Positions 27,458 through 36,899 of a stretch of DNA of 42,751 nt are shown piece after piece. The notes beneath the pieces were generated by a model that was given only the letters and a program-made list of their open reading frames with translations, searched no databases and was not told where the DNA came from. The first letter of the stretch is position 1; each line of letters opens with the position of its first letter. The stretch spans positions 1 through 42,751 of the forward strand of contig JAFEGB010000125.1 in assembly GCA_018240295.1 (NCBI GenBank), given 5' to 3'. A program made the translations under genes and the position numbers. Source of the stretch: Pseudomonadota bacterium. GTDB lineage: Bacteria > Pseudomonadota > Gammaproteobacteria > Competibacterales > Competibacteraceae.

Positions 27458-27481
27458 ACGGGGCTGCTCACGCAGCCCCGT
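27458..27481 (-). terminator. Terminator downstream of the small lipoprotein gene
   Basis: ACGGGGCTGC (27458-27467) and GCAGCCCCGT (27472-27481) form a perfect 10-bp stem with a 4-base loop. On the reverse strand it is followed by TTTCGTTTC, giving a fair U-tract 30 bp after the leftward gene's stop. Confidence 0.8.
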
Positions 27482-27510
27482 CGCCCGACTGGTCCGACAA
27501 TAAGACCAAC

Positions 27511-27936
27511 TCAGTTGGCGGCCGGCAAGACCTTGACTCCCTTCTGCGCGAAGCGCTCGTTGTCGAGGTAGACCTCGACCTGCCACTGCCCGGGCTGCTG
27601 CAGGTAGCGGTTGATCTGGAAGCTGCTGACGGTCGAGCGGCTGACGTTGTCGGCCGTGAAGCGCTGGGCATCCGAGAACACCGGCTTGCGCTCGCCGTCG
27701 AGCACGCGCACCAGCTGCGTGTGCTCGCCCGGCGCGAGCTGGTTCCACTGCGTGAACACATGGAAGCGCTCCTGATCGAGGCTCAGGGCCTCGACGGCGT
27801 TGACCGGCTGCTGGCGATCGTTGAGGCCGGTGGTCAGCACGACGGTCGCGCTGGTGCGGAAGGACGGCGCGGTGGCCGGAGTGCCGCAGGCGCCCGACAG
27901 GAGCGCGACGGCCAGGAACAGGATGCGGATTTTCAT
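27511..27936 (-). CDS. Small predicted lipoprotein, function unknown
   Basis: A 141-residue protein with a lipoprotein signal: MKIRILFLAVALLSGAC, lipobox LSGAC with Cys at residue 17. The mature domain (~120 residues) reads as beta-rich: FHVFTQWNQLAPGEHTQLVRVLDGERKPVFSDAQRF, then SSFQINRYLQQPGQWQVEVYLDNERFAQKGVKVL. This looks like an Ig-like fold where a drug or polymer-binding lipoprotein is one option, but I recognise no named family. It is transcribed alone, between xthA and dctP on the same strand, and has its own terminator. It should sit in the outer or inner membrane facing the periplasm. Confidence 0.75.
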   Translation of the reverse strand: MKIRILFLAVALLSGACGTPATAPSFRTSATVVLTTGLNDRQQPVNAVEALSLDQERFHVFTQWNQLAPGEHTQLVRVLDGERKPVFSDAQRFTADNVSRSTVSSFQINRYLQQPGQWQVEVYLDNERFAQKGVKVLPAAN

Positions 27937-28014
27937 GACGGCGAAACTCGATGGGGCGGGCGGGGCGGTGACGGCCGGGCCGGCACTATACCGCAGCGTC
28001 CGCAGCCGGCCGGC

Positions 28015-28785
28015 TCAGGTGTCGAAGCTCGCCAGCACCGGCGCGTGGTCGGACGGCCGCTCCAGCCGCCGCGGCCCGGTGTCGATCCGGCAGCCACGGC
28101 AGCGCGCCGCGAGCGCCGGCGACAGCAGGATGTGATCGATGCGCAGACCGTGATTGCGGCGGAAGCCGCCGCCGCGGTAATCCCACCACGAGAACGTCTT
28201 CGGCGGCTGCTCGAACAGCCGGAACGCATCGCGGAAGCCCGCATCAAGCAGGCCGCGGAAGGCGGCACGCTCGGGCCCGGAGCACAGGATCTGTCCGCGC
28301 CAGGCCTCGGGGTCATGCACGTCGCGATCCTCGGGCGCGATGTTGAAGTCCCCGAGCACGACGAGTTCGGGATGCGCGGCACGCTCGGTTTCGAGAAAGG
28401 CCGCGAGCTTCGCCAGCCAGTCGAGCTTGTAGGCGTACTTGTCGCTGCCGACCGCCTGACCGTTCGGCACGTACAGGTCGAGCACGCGCACGCCGGCGAC
28501 CGTGGCCCCGAGCACGCGCCGCTGCGGGTCCGCGAGCCCGGGCAGCTCGGTCACCACCGCGTCTGCCGGCTCGCGCGACAGCAGCGCGACGCCGTTGTAG
28601 GTCTTCTGGCCGGCGAAGACGACCTCGTAGCCGGCGGCGCGGATCGCCCCGGCCGGGAAATCGGCGTCCTGCAGCTTGGTTTCCTGCAGCGCCAGCACGT
28701 CCGGGCTTTCGGCGGCGAGCCAGTCGAGCACCTGCGGCAGCCGCACCTTCAGCGAGTTGACGTTCCAGGTGGCGATCTTGCGCAT
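28015..28785 (-). CDS. xthA: Exodeoxyribonuclease III (AP endonuclease)
   Basis: A 256-residue DNA repair nuclease of the exonuclease III family. Visible are [11 protein letters not shown] with the metal-binding Asn, LQETKLQD with Glu35, [21 protein letters not shown] with the catalytic Asp-Asn pair, TFSWWDYR and the C-terminal RIDHILLS and SDHAP with the catalytic His. It cuts DNA at abasic sites and digests 3' ends. It is divergent from rsmE, with 77 bp between starts. The ATG at 28785 begins exactly with the family opening [10 protein letters not shown]. Confidence 0.94.
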   Translation of the reverse strand: MRKIATWNVNSLKVRLPQVLDWLAAESPDVLALQETKLQDADFPAGAIRAAGYEVVFAGQKTYNGVALLSREPADAVVTELPGLADPQRRVLGATVAGVRVLDLYVPNGQAVGSDKYAYKLDWLAKLAAFLETERAAHPELVVLGDFNIAPEDRDVHDPEAWRGQILCSGPERAAFRGLLDAGFRDAFRLFEQPPKTFSWWDYRGGGFRRNHGLRIDHILLSPALAARCRGCRIDTGPRRLERPSDHAPVLASFDT

Positions 28786-28862
28786 CGGCGGCTTCCGGTC
28801 GGGGACGGGGGCGCAGCATACAATGGCGCCCTTCCCCCGCCGTCCGTCCGGATGCCGCCCGC

Positions 28863-29603
28863 ATGAGAATTCCCCGCATCCACGTCGCCGGTCCGATCGT
28901 CGCCGGCGAGCCGGTCGCGCTCGATGACAGCGCCAGCAACCACGTCGTGCGCGTGCTGCGCCTCGCGCCGGGCGCGCCGCTGCGGCTGTTCGACGGCCGC
29001 GGCGGCCAGTGGCGGGCGACGCTGGCGAGCTGCGGCAAGCGCGGCGCCAGCGCGCTCGCCGAAGCGCACGAAGCGCTCGAATGCGAATCGCCGCTCGCCG
29101 TCGTGCTCGCGCAGGGCATCGCCCGCGGCGAGCGCATGGATTACGCGCTGCAGAAGGCCGTCGAACTCGGCGTGCAGGCGATCCGGCCGGTGTTCACGGC
29201 GCGCTCGAACGTGCAGCTCGACGCCGATCGCCTCGACAAGCGCCTCGCACACTGGCGCGCCGTCATCGTCGCCGCCTGCGAGCAGTGCGGCCGCAACCGC
29301 CTGCCGGTGCTGGCCGCGCCGCTGCGCATCGAGGCGCTGCTCGCCGAAACCGCCGCCGGTGACGGCGGCCTGCGGCTGGTGCTCGACCCGCTGGCACAGC
29401 ACGGCCTGCGTGCGCTCGCGCCGCCTCCAGGACCGGTGACGCTGCTGGTCGGGCCCGAAGGCGGGCTGGCCGAAGCGGAGCTGGCAGCGGCCACGGCGGC
29501 CGGCTGGCAGGGCGTGCGGCTCGGTCCGCGCGTGCTGCGCACCGAGACTGCCGGCGTCGCGGCACTGGCCGCACTGGCGGCGCTGTGGGGCGATCTGGGC
29601 TAG
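28863..29603 (+). CDS. rsmE: 16S rRNA (uracil-1498-N3)-methyltransferase
   Basis: A 246-residue SPOUT-class enzyme that methylates U1498 in helix 44 of 16S rRNA with S-adenosylmethionine. The N-terminal PUA-like part shows [24 protein letters not shown]. The C-terminal knot region carries [46 protein letters not shown] and [12 protein letters not shown], the latter two forming the cofactor site. The length is normal. It is divergent from xthA and is followed by a DUF1499 protein gene. Confidence 0.94.
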   Translation: MRIPRIHVAGPIVAGEPVALDDSASNHVVRVLRLAPGAPLRLFDGRGGQWRATLASCGKRGASALAEAHEALECESPLAVVLAQGIARGERMDYALQKAVELGVQAIRPVFTARSNVQLDADRLDKRLAHWRAVIVAACEQCGRNRLPVLAAPLRIEALLAETAAGDGGLRLVLDPLAQHGLRALAPPPGPVTLLVGPEGGLAEAELAAATAAGWQGVRLGPRVLRTETAGVAALAALAALWGDLG

Positions 29604-29702
29604 GTTCGATCGCCAGCACCGGGAACCCCGCGCAGCGCCGCAGACTCCGTCCCCCGGACTGCTGCGCCACGACCGCGCTCCCCCCACACGGGTTCGAACC
29701 AC

Positions 29703-30179
29703 ATGAGGATGCGAAGAACGATGCAGATCCTGACGACGCTGATCGCGCTGGCCGGCTGTCTGGCCATCGGGGCGCTGGTGCTGAACGGGGTGCGCCTCGG
29801 CGAACCGCCCGGCATGGGCCGGCGCCTGCTGACCTACCTGAACAACCACGTCGCCGAGACCCGGCGCGGCCACGATTTCCCGGAGCTGGAACTGCGCTGC
29901 TACCGGATGTCGCCGGCGCAGCTGTACGACCGCGTCGAACAGGCGCTGCGGGTCCTGAACTGGGAGATCGTCGAGGCCAGCCCGCAGGCGCAGTCACTGC
30001 ACGCGACCGTGACCAGCCAGCTGCTGCGCTTCGTCGATGACGTGCACATCGAACTGCGCGTCGCCGCCTGCGGCACCGAGCTGCACATGCGCTCGCAATC
30101 GCGCATCGGCCGCGGCGACTTCGGCGCCAACGCCCGCCACGTCATGGAACTGCACCTGACGCTGGACCGGCTGCTGTAG
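29703..30179 (+). CDS. DUF1499-family protein with N-terminal membrane helix
   Basis: A 158-residue protein (152 if the ATG at 29721 is used; that start is 11 bp after a GAGGA and begins MQILTTLIALAGC). An N-terminal helix (~7-27) probably anchors it in the inner membrane. The rest matches DUF1499: YRMSPAQLYDRVEQALRVLNWEIVE, FVDDVHIELRV, LHMRSQSRIGRGDFGANARHVMEL. The family's function is unknown. It is separated by 99 bp from rsmE and ends 4 bp before the convergent DUF3429 gene. Confidence 0.82.
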   Translation: MRMRRTMQILTTLIALAGCLAIGALVLNGVRLGEPPGMGRRLLTYLNNHVAETRRGHDFPELELRCYRMSPAQLYDRVEQALRVLNWEIVEASPQAQSLHATVTSQLLRFVDDVHIELRVAACGTELHMRSQSRIGRGDFGANARHVMELHLTLDRLL

Positions 30180-30183
30180 CGCG

Positions 30184-30669
30184 TCAGGCCAGCACCCAGG
30201 CGATCGCCAGCGACAGCAGCACGACCTGCGACAGCTTCAGCCGCAGCCGCTCGTACCAGAGCGGCAGCGCGTCCTGCACGGTCGCGTGACGATCGGCGGC
30301 GTACTGCAGCGCGTAGCCGGCGAACAGCAGGCCGAGGCCGGTGCGCGGCGGGATCATCAGTGCCAGCCAGCCGGCCAGCGCCGGCAGCACGCCCCAGCCG
30401 AAGTAGTGCCGGCGGTGATCGAGCGGCTGCTCGCGCAGCGCCAGCCCCCAGTGCACGGCCCCGAGGAAACCGAGGATCACCGCGCCGTAGCCGATCAGCG
30501 CTTGCAGCGCGGTGTCGTGCCAGGCCTCGCCGCCAAGGGCGAGCGTGGCGGTTGCGCCGACGAAGGGCAGCAGGCCGACATAGCAGAGCCACTGCGCCGT
30601 TTCGGACGCGCGGGCCGGATCCTGCGCGCTGGGGGATGGACCGGCGGATGGACCGGCAGATGGAGTCAT
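30184..30669 (-). CDS. DUF3429-family membrane protein
   Basis: A 161-residue inner-membrane protein with about five helices. The segment LCYVGLLPFVGATATLAL, then GYGAVILGFLGAVHWGLAL, YFGWGVLPALAGWLALM and LLFAGYALQYAADR are characteristic of DUF3429, whose function is unknown. ATG at 30669 has AAGGAG 11 bases upstream; the frame continues upstream only in Arg/Pro-rich non-family sequence. A short Ser/Pro/Ala-rich tail precedes the first helix (MTPSAGPSAGPSPSAQDPA). Confidence 0.85.
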   Translation of the reverse strand: MTPSAGPSAGPSPSAQDPARASETAQWLCYVGLLPFVGATATLALGGEAWHDTALQALIGYGAVILGFLGAVHWGLALREQPLDHRRHYFGWGVLPALAGWLALMIPPRTGLGLLFAGYALQYAADRHATVQDALPLWYERLRLKLSQVVLLSLAIAWVLA

Positions 30670-31098
30670 GATCGCGGGCTCCTTCAGAGCAGCTTTTCGA
30701 TCGCTGTGAGCAGTGTGGGGTCTTGCGGGCCGGTCTGCGCAGGAAAACTTGCAACAAGCCGTCCCGAGCGGTCGATCCGGCACTTCCGGAAGCTGCGGCG
30801 CGGCGCCTGTCCGGCGGCTGCGCTGAGCGCGCAGCAGAACGGATGCCGGGCGTTGCCGGCCGCGGACGGGGTTCCGGCAGCGACCGGCGGCACGAGCGCC
30901 AGCCTCAGGACGAATCAGGAACGGCGCGAGCGCAAACGGCATGGGGGCTCCCCGGAACGTCAGGACGGGCAGGTCTGATTTGGAACGCGTCCGTCGCCGG
31001 CGGTTCGCCTGCCTGCCGATCGCTGCATGGCCGGGCGAGGCGGCATGCAGGTATCATCGGCCGCATCGTTCCTGTCTTCAGCCCGAGGATCCGGGGTC
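30670..31098. other. Intergenic region between DUF3429 and mlaA, no gene seen
   Basis: These 429 bp separate the divergent DUF3429 and mlaA genes. Open frames present are Arg/Ala-rich and do not resemble proteins. Towards mlaA a -10-like TATCAT (31052-31057) and a GAGGA Shine-Dalgarno (31085-31089) are visible. GC is high and no hairpin or known RNA stands out. Confidence 0.5.
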
Positions 31099-31839
31099 AT
31101 GTCTTCCGTCCACTCCGGCCTGCGCGCCTGCGCGCTCGCCTGCACGCTGCTGCTCGGCGCCTGCGCCCACCAGCCCCAGCTCGCGCCGCTCGATCCCGAA
31201 GCGATCGACCGGCTGCCGGCGTACAACCGCTGGATGTTCGGCGTCAACGAGAAGCTGGACGAATACCTGCTCAAGCCGGTCGCGCAGGGCTATCAGGCGG
31301 TGACGCCGCAGTTCCTCGACGACGGCATCACCAACATCTTCGGCAACCTCGCCGACCTGCCGATCGGCATCAACAACCTGCTGCAGTTCAAGTTCCGGGA
31401 AGCCGCGCAGGACTTCACGCGCATCGTCTTCAACTCGACCTTCGGCCTGCTCGGCTTCTTCGACGTGGCGAGCTACTTCGGCATCCCGAAGCACGACGAG
31501 GACTTCGGCCAGACGCTCGCGCACTGGGGCGTCGGCGAGGGCAGCTACTTCGTGCTGCCGCTGCTCGGCCCGAGCACGCTGCGCGACACCGGCGGCCTGG
31601 CGGTCGATGCGTTCAACATCGATCCGGTCTGGGAGATCAACCGCATCCCGGTGCGCAACTCGCTGGTGGGGCTGCGCATCGTCGACAAGCGTGCCGACCT
31701 GCTGCGCAGCGAGCGCGTCACCGAAGGCGCGCTGCTCGATCGCTACACGCAGATCCGCGATGCCTGGCTGCAGCGCCGCCGCAGCCTGATCTACGACGGC
31801 AACGCTCCGCTGGAGCCGCGGCGCCTCGACGCCGACTGA
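31099..31839 (+). CDS. mlaA: MlaA/VacJ outer-membrane lipoprotein
   Basis: A 246-residue lipoprotein with signal and lipobox LLGAC (Cys at about residue 22). The mature part shows NRWMFGVNEKLDEYLLKPVAQGYQ, FGNLADLPIGINNLLQFK, RIVFNSTFGLLGFFDVASYFGI, DFGQTLAHWGVGEGSYFVLPLLGPS and RDTGGLAVD, all typical for MlaA. MlaA removes misplaced phospholipids from the outer leaflet of the outer membrane, handing them to MlaC. The mlaBCDEF genes are not here, as is usual when mlaA is encoded separately. Two acyltransferase genes follow closely, forming an envelope-lipid group. Confidence 0.93.
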   Translation: MSSVHSGLRACALACTLLLGACAHQPQLAPLDPEAIDRLPAYNRWMFGVNEKLDEYLLKPVAQGYQAVTPQFLDDGITNIFGNLADLPIGINNLLQFKFREAAQDFTRIVFNSTFGLLGFFDVASYFGIPKHDEDFGQTLAHWGVGEGSYFVLPLLGPSTLRDTGGLAVDAFNIDPVWEINRIPVRNSLVGLRIVDKRADLLRSERVTEGALLDRYTQIRDAWLQRRRSLIYDGNAPLEPRRLDAD

Positions 31840-31858
31840 GCGAGCGCTGCGGCGCACG

Positions 31859-32758
31859 ATGCCCCGCCTGATCTCCCGCACCCGCCGTGCGGCGCTGCTC
31901 GAAGCCGTGCTGCGCGGCCTCGCGCGGCTGTCGCTGCCGGCCGTGCACCGGCTCGGCGATGCGCTGGGCTGGCTGCTCGCAGCGCTGCCGAACCTGCCGC
32001 GCCGGCTCGCGGCGCGCAACCTCGAACTCTGCCTGCCCGAACTCGACGCTGCGGCCCGCGCGCGGCTGCTGCGCGCCAGCCTGCGCGAGACCGCCTGCGG
32101 CATGCTCGAACTCGGACCGCTGTGGTGCTGGCCGGCCGAACGCCAGCGCGCGCTGGTACGCGCGAGCCAGGGCGAGGCGGCGTTCGCGGCAGCGGTGGCG
32201 GCCGGGCACGGGGTCATCGTGCTGTCGCCGCACCTCGGCGCCTGGGAGGTCAGCGGCCAGTACATTTCCTCGCGCTGGCCGATCACCAGCCTGTACCGGC
32301 CCTCGCGCCTCGGCATCGACACGCTGGTGCGCAGCGGCCGCGAGCGGCTCGGCGCGCGGCTGGTGCCGACCGATGCCGGCGGCGTGCGGGCGCTGCTCGC
32401 GGCGCTCAGGCGCGGCGAGGTCGCCGGCATCCTGCCGGATCAGGACCCCGGCCGCGGCAACGGCGTGTTCGCACCGTTCTTCGGCGTCAGCGCCAACACG
32501 ATGACGCTGGTCTCGCGCCTCGCCCAGCGCAGCCGCGCGCCGGTATTCCTCGCCTGCGCCGAACGGCTGCCGCGCGGCGCCGGCTTCTGCGTGCATTTCA
32601 CGCCGTGCTCGCCGGCGATCGGCCAGGAACCGCTCGCGGAGTCGGTCGCCGCGCTCAACGCCGACGTGGAGGCCGCCGTGCGCCGGCTGCCTGCGCAGTA
32701 TCTGTGGGCCTACAAGCGCTTCCGGACCCGTCCGGACGGCGAGGCGAAGCTGTACTGA
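31859..32758 (+). CDS. Lipid A secondary acyltransferase (LpxL/HtrB family)
   Basis: A 299-residue inner-membrane-associated acyltransferase. The catalytic HX4E motif is HLGAWE in VLSPHLGAWEVSGQY (around residue 125), followed by TSLYRPSRLG and GILPDQDPGRGNGVFAPFFG, the substrate and glycerophosphate-binding blocks of LpxL/LpxM. These enzymes add a secondary acyl chain to Kdo-lipid IVA. It starts 20 bp after mlaA and overlaps the next acyltransferase (TGATG). Which chain or position it uses cannot be told. Confidence 0.9.
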   Translation: MPRLISRTRRAALLEAVLRGLARLSLPAVHRLGDALGWLLAALPNLPRRLAARNLELCLPELDAAARARLLRASLRETACGMLELGPLWCWPAERQRALVRASQGEAAFAAAVAAGHGVIVLSPHLGAWEVSGQYISSRWPITSLYRPSRLGIDTLVRSGRERLGARLVPTDAGGVRALLAALRRGEVAGILPDQDPGRGNGVFAPFFGVSANTMTLVSRLAQRSRAPVFLACAERLPRGAGFCVHFTPCSPAIGQEPLAESVAALNADVEAAVRRLPAQYLWAYKRFRTRPDGEAKLY

Positions 32759-33732
32759 TGCCGCCCGCTGCCGCCCGCACTGCCCGGGGTGCTCCGGCCT
32801 TCGACCGGCGCTGGCTCGGACCGCGCCACTGGCCGTCCTGGGGCATCGCCGGTCTCGCCTGGCTGCTGCAATGCCTGCCGCAGCGCGCGCGTGACGCCCT
32901 GGCGCGGCTCGTGCTGCCGCTGGTCTGGCGGCTGACCGGCAGGCAGCAGCACAACGCCCGCATCAATCTCGGCCTGTGCTTTCCGCAGCAGCCGCCCGAA
33001 TGGCGCGAGCAGGTGCTGCGCGAGCACATCGCGCTGGCCGTGCGCGTGACGCTCGACTACGGCCTGCTGTGGTTCGGCAGCGCCACGGCGATCGAGCGCG
33101 CCGTGCGCTTCCACGGCGAGGAGCACCTCGCTGCGGCCCGCGCCGAAGGCCGGCGCGTGATCCTGCTGGTCGCGCACGCGCTGGCGCTCGATTTCGGCAT
33201 CTGCGCCTTCGGCATCCGCCACCGCGCGCTCGGGCCGTACAAGGCGCTGGCCGATCCGGTCATCGACTGGCTGATCGCGCGCGCCCGCACGCGCTTCGAA
33301 GGTTCGGTGTTCGAACGCGAGGCCGGCATGCGCCCGGTGATCCGCGGCTTTCGGGACGGGCAGATCCTCGTGTATCTGGCCGACGAGGACCTCGGCCCCG
33401 ACGGTGCGGTGTTCGTGCCGTTCTTCGCCGAGCCGAAGGCGACGCTCGCGACGCTCGGGCGGCTCGCGAAGCTCGGGGACGCGCGCGTGATCCCGTCGGT
33501 GACGCGCTGGAACGCCGCCGAAGGCGTCTACGACTGCTTCCACCTGCCGCCGCTCGCGGATTTCCCGAGCGGTGACGCCGAGCGCGACGCGCGCGCGATG
33601 AACGCCGCCGTCGAGGCGCTGATCGCCCCCGAGCCGGCGCAGTACATGTGGACGCTGCGCCTGTTCCGCACGCGCCCGAGCGGCCGCGCCAAGCTCTACA
33701 AGCAGCGCAAGACCCCGCCCGCCGGCGGCTGA
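32758..33732 (+). CDS. Second LpxL/LpxM-family acyltransferase
   Basis: A 324-residue paralog of the preceding gene. The catalytic motif is HALALD (HX4D) in LLVAHALALDFGI, the Asp variant that occurs within the family. Other landmarks are HNARINLGLCFPQQPPEWRE, YLADEDLGPDGAVFVPFF and the C-terminal YMWTLRLFRTRPSGRAKLY. ATG at 32758 overlaps the upstream stop by one base (TGATG), so translation is coupled. Together the two enzymes could install the two secondary acyl chains of lipid A; an alternative is acylation of ornithine or other lipids. Confidence 0.88.
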   Translation: MPPAAARTARGAPAFDRRWLGPRHWPSWGIAGLAWLLQCLPQRARDALARLVLPLVWRLTGRQQHNARINLGLCFPQQPPEWREQVLREHIALAVRVTLDYGLLWFGSATAIERAVRFHGEEHLAAARAEGRRVILLVAHALALDFGICAFGIRHRALGPYKALADPVIDWLIARARTRFEGSVFEREAGMRPVIRGFRDGQILVYLADEDLGPDGAVFVPFFAEPKATLATLGRLAKLGDARVIPSVTRWNAAEGVYDCFHLPPLADFPSGDAERDARAMNAAVEALIAPEPAQYMWTLRLFRTRPSGRAKLYKQRKTPPAGG

Positions 33733-33747
33733 GGACCCTGCCCCATC

Positions 33748-34203
33748 ATGACCGTGCCCCGCCATCCGGCCCGCCAGATCGCCCTCGCCTTCGCCTGCAG
33801 CGTCGTGCTGCTCGCCGCCTGCACCGGCCCGACCGGCAGCGAACGGGCGACCGTGACCAGCGATGCCTACCGCCACGCCCGCCCCGGCGAACTGACCGGC
33901 AGCGTCAGCTGGCTGCAGCGCCTGCTGCCGCCGCCCGGCGCCGGACTGACGGTCGAACTGATCGAGGCCGGCCCCCGGGCCCGGGTGCTGGCCGAGCAGC
34001 GGCTGGCACGACTCGGCGCACCGCCGTGGCGCTTCCGGCTCGAATTCGACCCGGCACGCATCGATCCGGCGCAGCGTTACGTGCTGCGCGCCCGCGTCGA
34101 CTTCGACGGCCGCACCCGCTTTGCCAACCGTCTCGACTACCCGGTGCTGACTCATGATGCCCCGGCGCACGTCGACGTCATCGTCGATGCAGCGCTGCCA
34201 TGA
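33748..34203 (+). CDS. YbaY-family lipoprotein
   Basis: A 151-residue protein with signal and lipobox LLAAC (Cys at about residue 28). The mature domain shows GELTGSVSWLQRLLPPPGAGLTVELIEAG, then RFRLEFDPARIDPAQRYVLRARVDFDGRTRFAN, the beta-rich YbaY pattern. The role of YbaY is unknown; it is a periplasm-facing lipoprotein. It lies 15 bp after the acyltransferase pair and probably shares their transcript. Confidence 0.82.
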   Translation: MTVPRHPARQIALAFACSVVLLAACTGPTGSERATVTSDAYRHARPGELTGSVSWLQRLLPPPGAGLTVELIEAGPRARVLAEQRLARLGAPPWRFRLEFDPARIDPAQRYVLRARVDFDGRTRFANRLDYPVLTHDAPAHVDVIVDAALP

Positions 34204-34213
34204 CCGGAATCAC

Positions 34214-34241
34214 TTGTACTGAACGTGGTTTTGCCTATGCT
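34214..34241 (+). promoter_or_regulatory. Candidate promoter of the GNAT gene
   Basis: TTGTAC at 34214-34219 and TATGCT at 34236-34241 with a 16-bp spacer give a reasonable sigma-70-type promoter. A 7-bp stem-loop (GACACAG at 34251-34257 with CTGTGTC at 34265-34271) follows in the leader and may modulate or end read-through from the lipoprotein gene. Confidence 0.5.
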
Positions 34242-34318
34242 GCCGGGCCTGACACAGCGAAGGACTGTGTCCCGACCCCGATAGCCGGCGCAGGAAGCGC
34301 GCAATACCGAGATTGGAC

Positions 34319-35398
34319 ATGTCCTGGTCGCTTTCCTCCGCCCATACGGATTTCCCTGCCTTCGCACCGGCATGGGATGCCCTGAACCGACGGCTGTTCA
34401 ACGCGCACCCGTTGCTCGACAGCGCATTCATCGCGCCGCTGGTCGAACTGTACGGTCCGGACACGCTGCGCCTCGCCCGCGAGACCGTCGACGGCCAGCT
34501 GCGCTCGGCCGCGCTGATCCGGCCGCTGGCCCCCGGTGCCTGGCGCGTGTTCGCGCTCGGCCCGATCCAGATGACTCCGGCGCTGATGGCCCCCGAGGCC
34601 GACTGGGACGAACTGCTGCGCAGCCTCCCCGGCATGGCGCTGCTGCTGAACGTCAACCTGCAGGATCCGCAGTACTCGCATCTCGCCCCCTGCCCGCCGG
34701 TGCGCCGCGCCTTCGATCACGCCTGCACCATCGGCATCGCACTGGAGGGCGATTTCGACCGCTACTGGCAGGGCCGCTCCCGCCACCTGCGCCAGAACCT
34801 CGGCCGCTACCAGCGCCGGTTGCGCGAGGACGGCATGGCCGTCGAATGGCGCCAGTACGCCGAGCCGGACGCGATCGTCGCGGCGGTCGATCGCTACAGC
34901 GTGCTGGAAAGCGCCGGCTGGAAAGGCCGCAACGGCACGGCGCTGCATCCGGACAACCTGCAGGGCGAGTTCTTCCGGCGCGTGATGCAGCGCTTCGCGC
35001 ACCGTGCCAGCGCCAGGGTCTGGGAGCTCTGGATCGACGGGCAGCTCGCCGCTTCCCGGCTGGCGATCGGCACGCCCGACATGCTGGTCATGCTGAAGAC
35101 CACGTATGACGAGCAACTCGCCCGCTACGCACCGGGCATGCTGCTGCTGCGCCGGGTCATCGAGGAGGAATTCACGGCCGCACGGCACCGGCGCATCGAG
35201 TTCTATACCAACGCCACGCCGGCGCAGCACGCCTGGGCGACCGACAGCCGCTGGATCCGTCACTTCGAGGTCTACCGCAACCGCCTGTCGGCGAGCGTCA
35301 TCGACGGCGTGCGCCTGAGCCGCGCCCATCCGCGCGCGCTGCTCGGCGGCACGGCGGCCGTGGCCGCGCTGGCGGCGTTTTCGGCACTGCTCAACTGA
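34319..35398 (+). CDS. GNAT-type acyltransferase, BioF2/CelD-like
   Basis: A 359-residue protein whose middle and C-terminal parts fit the acetyltransferase domain found in CelD/BioF2-like and peptidoglycan-bridge (FemAB-like) proteins: [25 protein letters not shown] (residues ~147-171), then [17 protein letters not shown] and [26 protein letters not shown], the acyl-CoA binding and catalytic side. A terminal hydrophobic helix ([19 protein letters not shown]) may touch the membrane. ATG at 34319 is preferred; a TTG two codons upstream is possible. The substrate is unknown; polysaccharide or peptide acylation is typical of the group. Confidence 0.78.
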   Translation: MSWSLSSAHTDFPAFAPAWDALNRRLFNAHPLLDSAFIAPLVELYGPDTLRLARETVDGQLRSAALIRPLAPGAWRVFALGPIQMTPALMAPEADWDELLRSLPGMALLLNVNLQDPQYSHLAPCPPVRRAFDHACTIGIALEGDFDRYWQGRSRHLRQNLGRYQRRLREDGMAVEWRQYAEPDAIVAAVDRYSVLESAGWKGRNGTALHPDNLQGEFFRRVMQRFAHRASARVWELWIDGQLAASRLAIGTPDMLVMLKTTYDEQLARYAPGMLLLRRVIEEEFTAARHRRIEFYTNATPAQHAWATDSRWIRHFEVYRNRLSASVIDGVRLSRAHPRALLGGTAAVAALAAFSALLN

Positions 35399-35442
35399 AC
35401 CCCGGCGCGATCGGCGCGCGGTCCGCAGCAGGGATCGCGCCG

Positions 35443-35448
35443 TATACT
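35443..35448 (+). promoter_or_regulatory. -10 element of the argH promoter
   Basis: TATACT at 35443-35448 lies 38 bp before the argH ATG. No convincing -35 hexamer is seen 16-18 bp upstream in the GC-rich flank. Confidence 0.4.
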
Positions 35449-35486
35449 TGCCGCCCTTTTTCCTGCGGCGGCGGACCGATGCAGCC

Positions 35487-36872
35487 ATGAGCCAGACCAA
35501 TCAGCAGTGGGGCGGACGCTTCACCGAATCCACCGACGCCTTCGTGCAGGCCTTCACCGCCTCGGTGCAGTTCGACCAGCGCATGTACCGCCAGGACATC
35601 GCCGGCTCGATCGCGCACGCGACCATGCTCGCCGAGGCCGGCGTGCTGAACGAGGCCGACCGCGCGGCGATCGTCGCCGGACTGGAAGCCATCCGCGCCG
35701 AGATCGAGCGCGGCGAGTTCGAATGGTCGATCGCGCTCGAAGATGTGCACATGAACGTCGAGGCGCGCCTGACCGAGCGCATCGGCCTCGCCGGCAAGCG
35801 CCTGCACACCGGCCGCTCGCGCAACGATCAGGTCGCCACCGACATCCGCCTGTACCTGCGCGACGCCATCGACGCGATCCTCGCCGAACTCACGCGCCTG
35901 CAGCACGGGCTGGTCGAACTCGCCGAGCGCGAGGCCGACACCATCATGCCCGGCTTCACGCACCTGCAGGTCGCGCAGCCGGTCAGCTTCGGCCACCACC
36001 TGCTTGCGTGGTTCGAACAGCTCAAGCGCGACAGCGGCCGTTACCGCGACTGCCGCGCACGCCTGAACGAATGCCCGCTCGGCGCCGCGGCACTCGCCGG
36101 CACCACCTATCCGATCGACCGCCACCGCACCGCCAGCCTGCTCGGCTTCGCCGGACCGACCGAGAACTCGCTCGATTCGGTCAGCGACCGCGACTTCGCG
36201 ATCGAATTCTGCTCGGCCTCGGCGCTGCTGATGACCCACCTGTCGCGCTTCAGCGAGGAACTGGTGCTGTGGGCGAGCGCGCAGTTCGGCTTCGTCGACA
36301 TTCCGGATCGCTTCTGCACCGGCAGCTCGATCATGCCGCAGAAGAAGAACCCCGACGTGCCGGAACTCGTGCGCGGCAAGAGCGGCCGCGTGCATGGCCA
36401 TCTGGTCGGCCTGCTGACGCTGATGAAGGGTCAGCCGCTCGCGTACAACAAGGACAACCAGGAGGACAAGGAGCCGCTGTTCGACACCGTCGACACCGTG
36501 CTCGGCTCGCTGCGCGCCTTCGCCGACATGGTGCCGGCACTCAGGGCCCGCCCCGAGCGCATGCGCGCCGCCGCGCTGCAGGGCTTCGCGACCGCCACCG
36601 ACCTCGCCGATTACCTCGTGCGCAAGGGCGTGCCGTTTCGCGACGCGCACGAGATCGTCGGCAAGGCCGTGCGCCTCGGCGTCGACACCGGCCGCGACCT
36701 CTCGCAGATGCGCCTCGAAGAACTGCGTGCCTTCAGCGACGCGATCGGCGCCGACGTGTTCGACAGCCTGACCCTCGAAGGCTCGCTCGCCGCCCGCAAT
36801 CACTTCGGCGGCACGGCGCCGGCGCAGGTGCGGGCGGCGGTGCAGCGGGCAAGGAAGTGGCTGGCAGAATAA
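35487..36872 (+). CDS. argH: Argininosuccinate lyase
   Basis: A 461-residue cytoplasmic enzyme splitting argininosuccinate to arginine and fumarate, the last step of arginine synthesis. It opens [17 protein letters not shown] and contains [29 protein letters not shown], the superfamily signature [12 protein letters not shown] from residue 279, and the C-terminal [14 protein letters not shown]. Length and motifs are complete. No other arg genes are near. It is followed 27 bp later by an ATPase gene of different base composition. Confidence 0.97.
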   Translation: MSQTNQQWGGRFTESTDAFVQAFTASVQFDQRMYRQDIAGSIAHATMLAEAGVLNEADRAAIVAGLEAIRAEIERGEFEWSIALEDVHMNVEARLTERIGLAGKRLHTGRSRNDQVATDIRLYLRDAIDAILAELTRLQHGLVELAEREADTIMPGFTHLQVAQPVSFGHHLLAWFEQLKRDSGRYRDCRARLNECPLGAAALAGTTYPIDRHRTASLLGFAGPTENSLDSVSDRDFAIEFCSASALLMTHLSRFSEELVLWASAQFGFVDIPDRFCTGSSIMPQKKNPDVPELVRGKSGRVHGHLVGLLTLMKGQPLAYNKDNQEDKEPLFDTVDTVLGSLRAFADMVPALRARPERMRAAALQGFATATDLADYLVRKGVPFRDAHEIVGKAVRLGVDTGRDLSQMRLEELRAFSDAIGADVFDSLTLEGSLAARNHFGGTAPAQVRAAVQRARKWLAE

Positions 36873-36899
36873 GCGGCTGATACGACGCGGAGGACGGCG

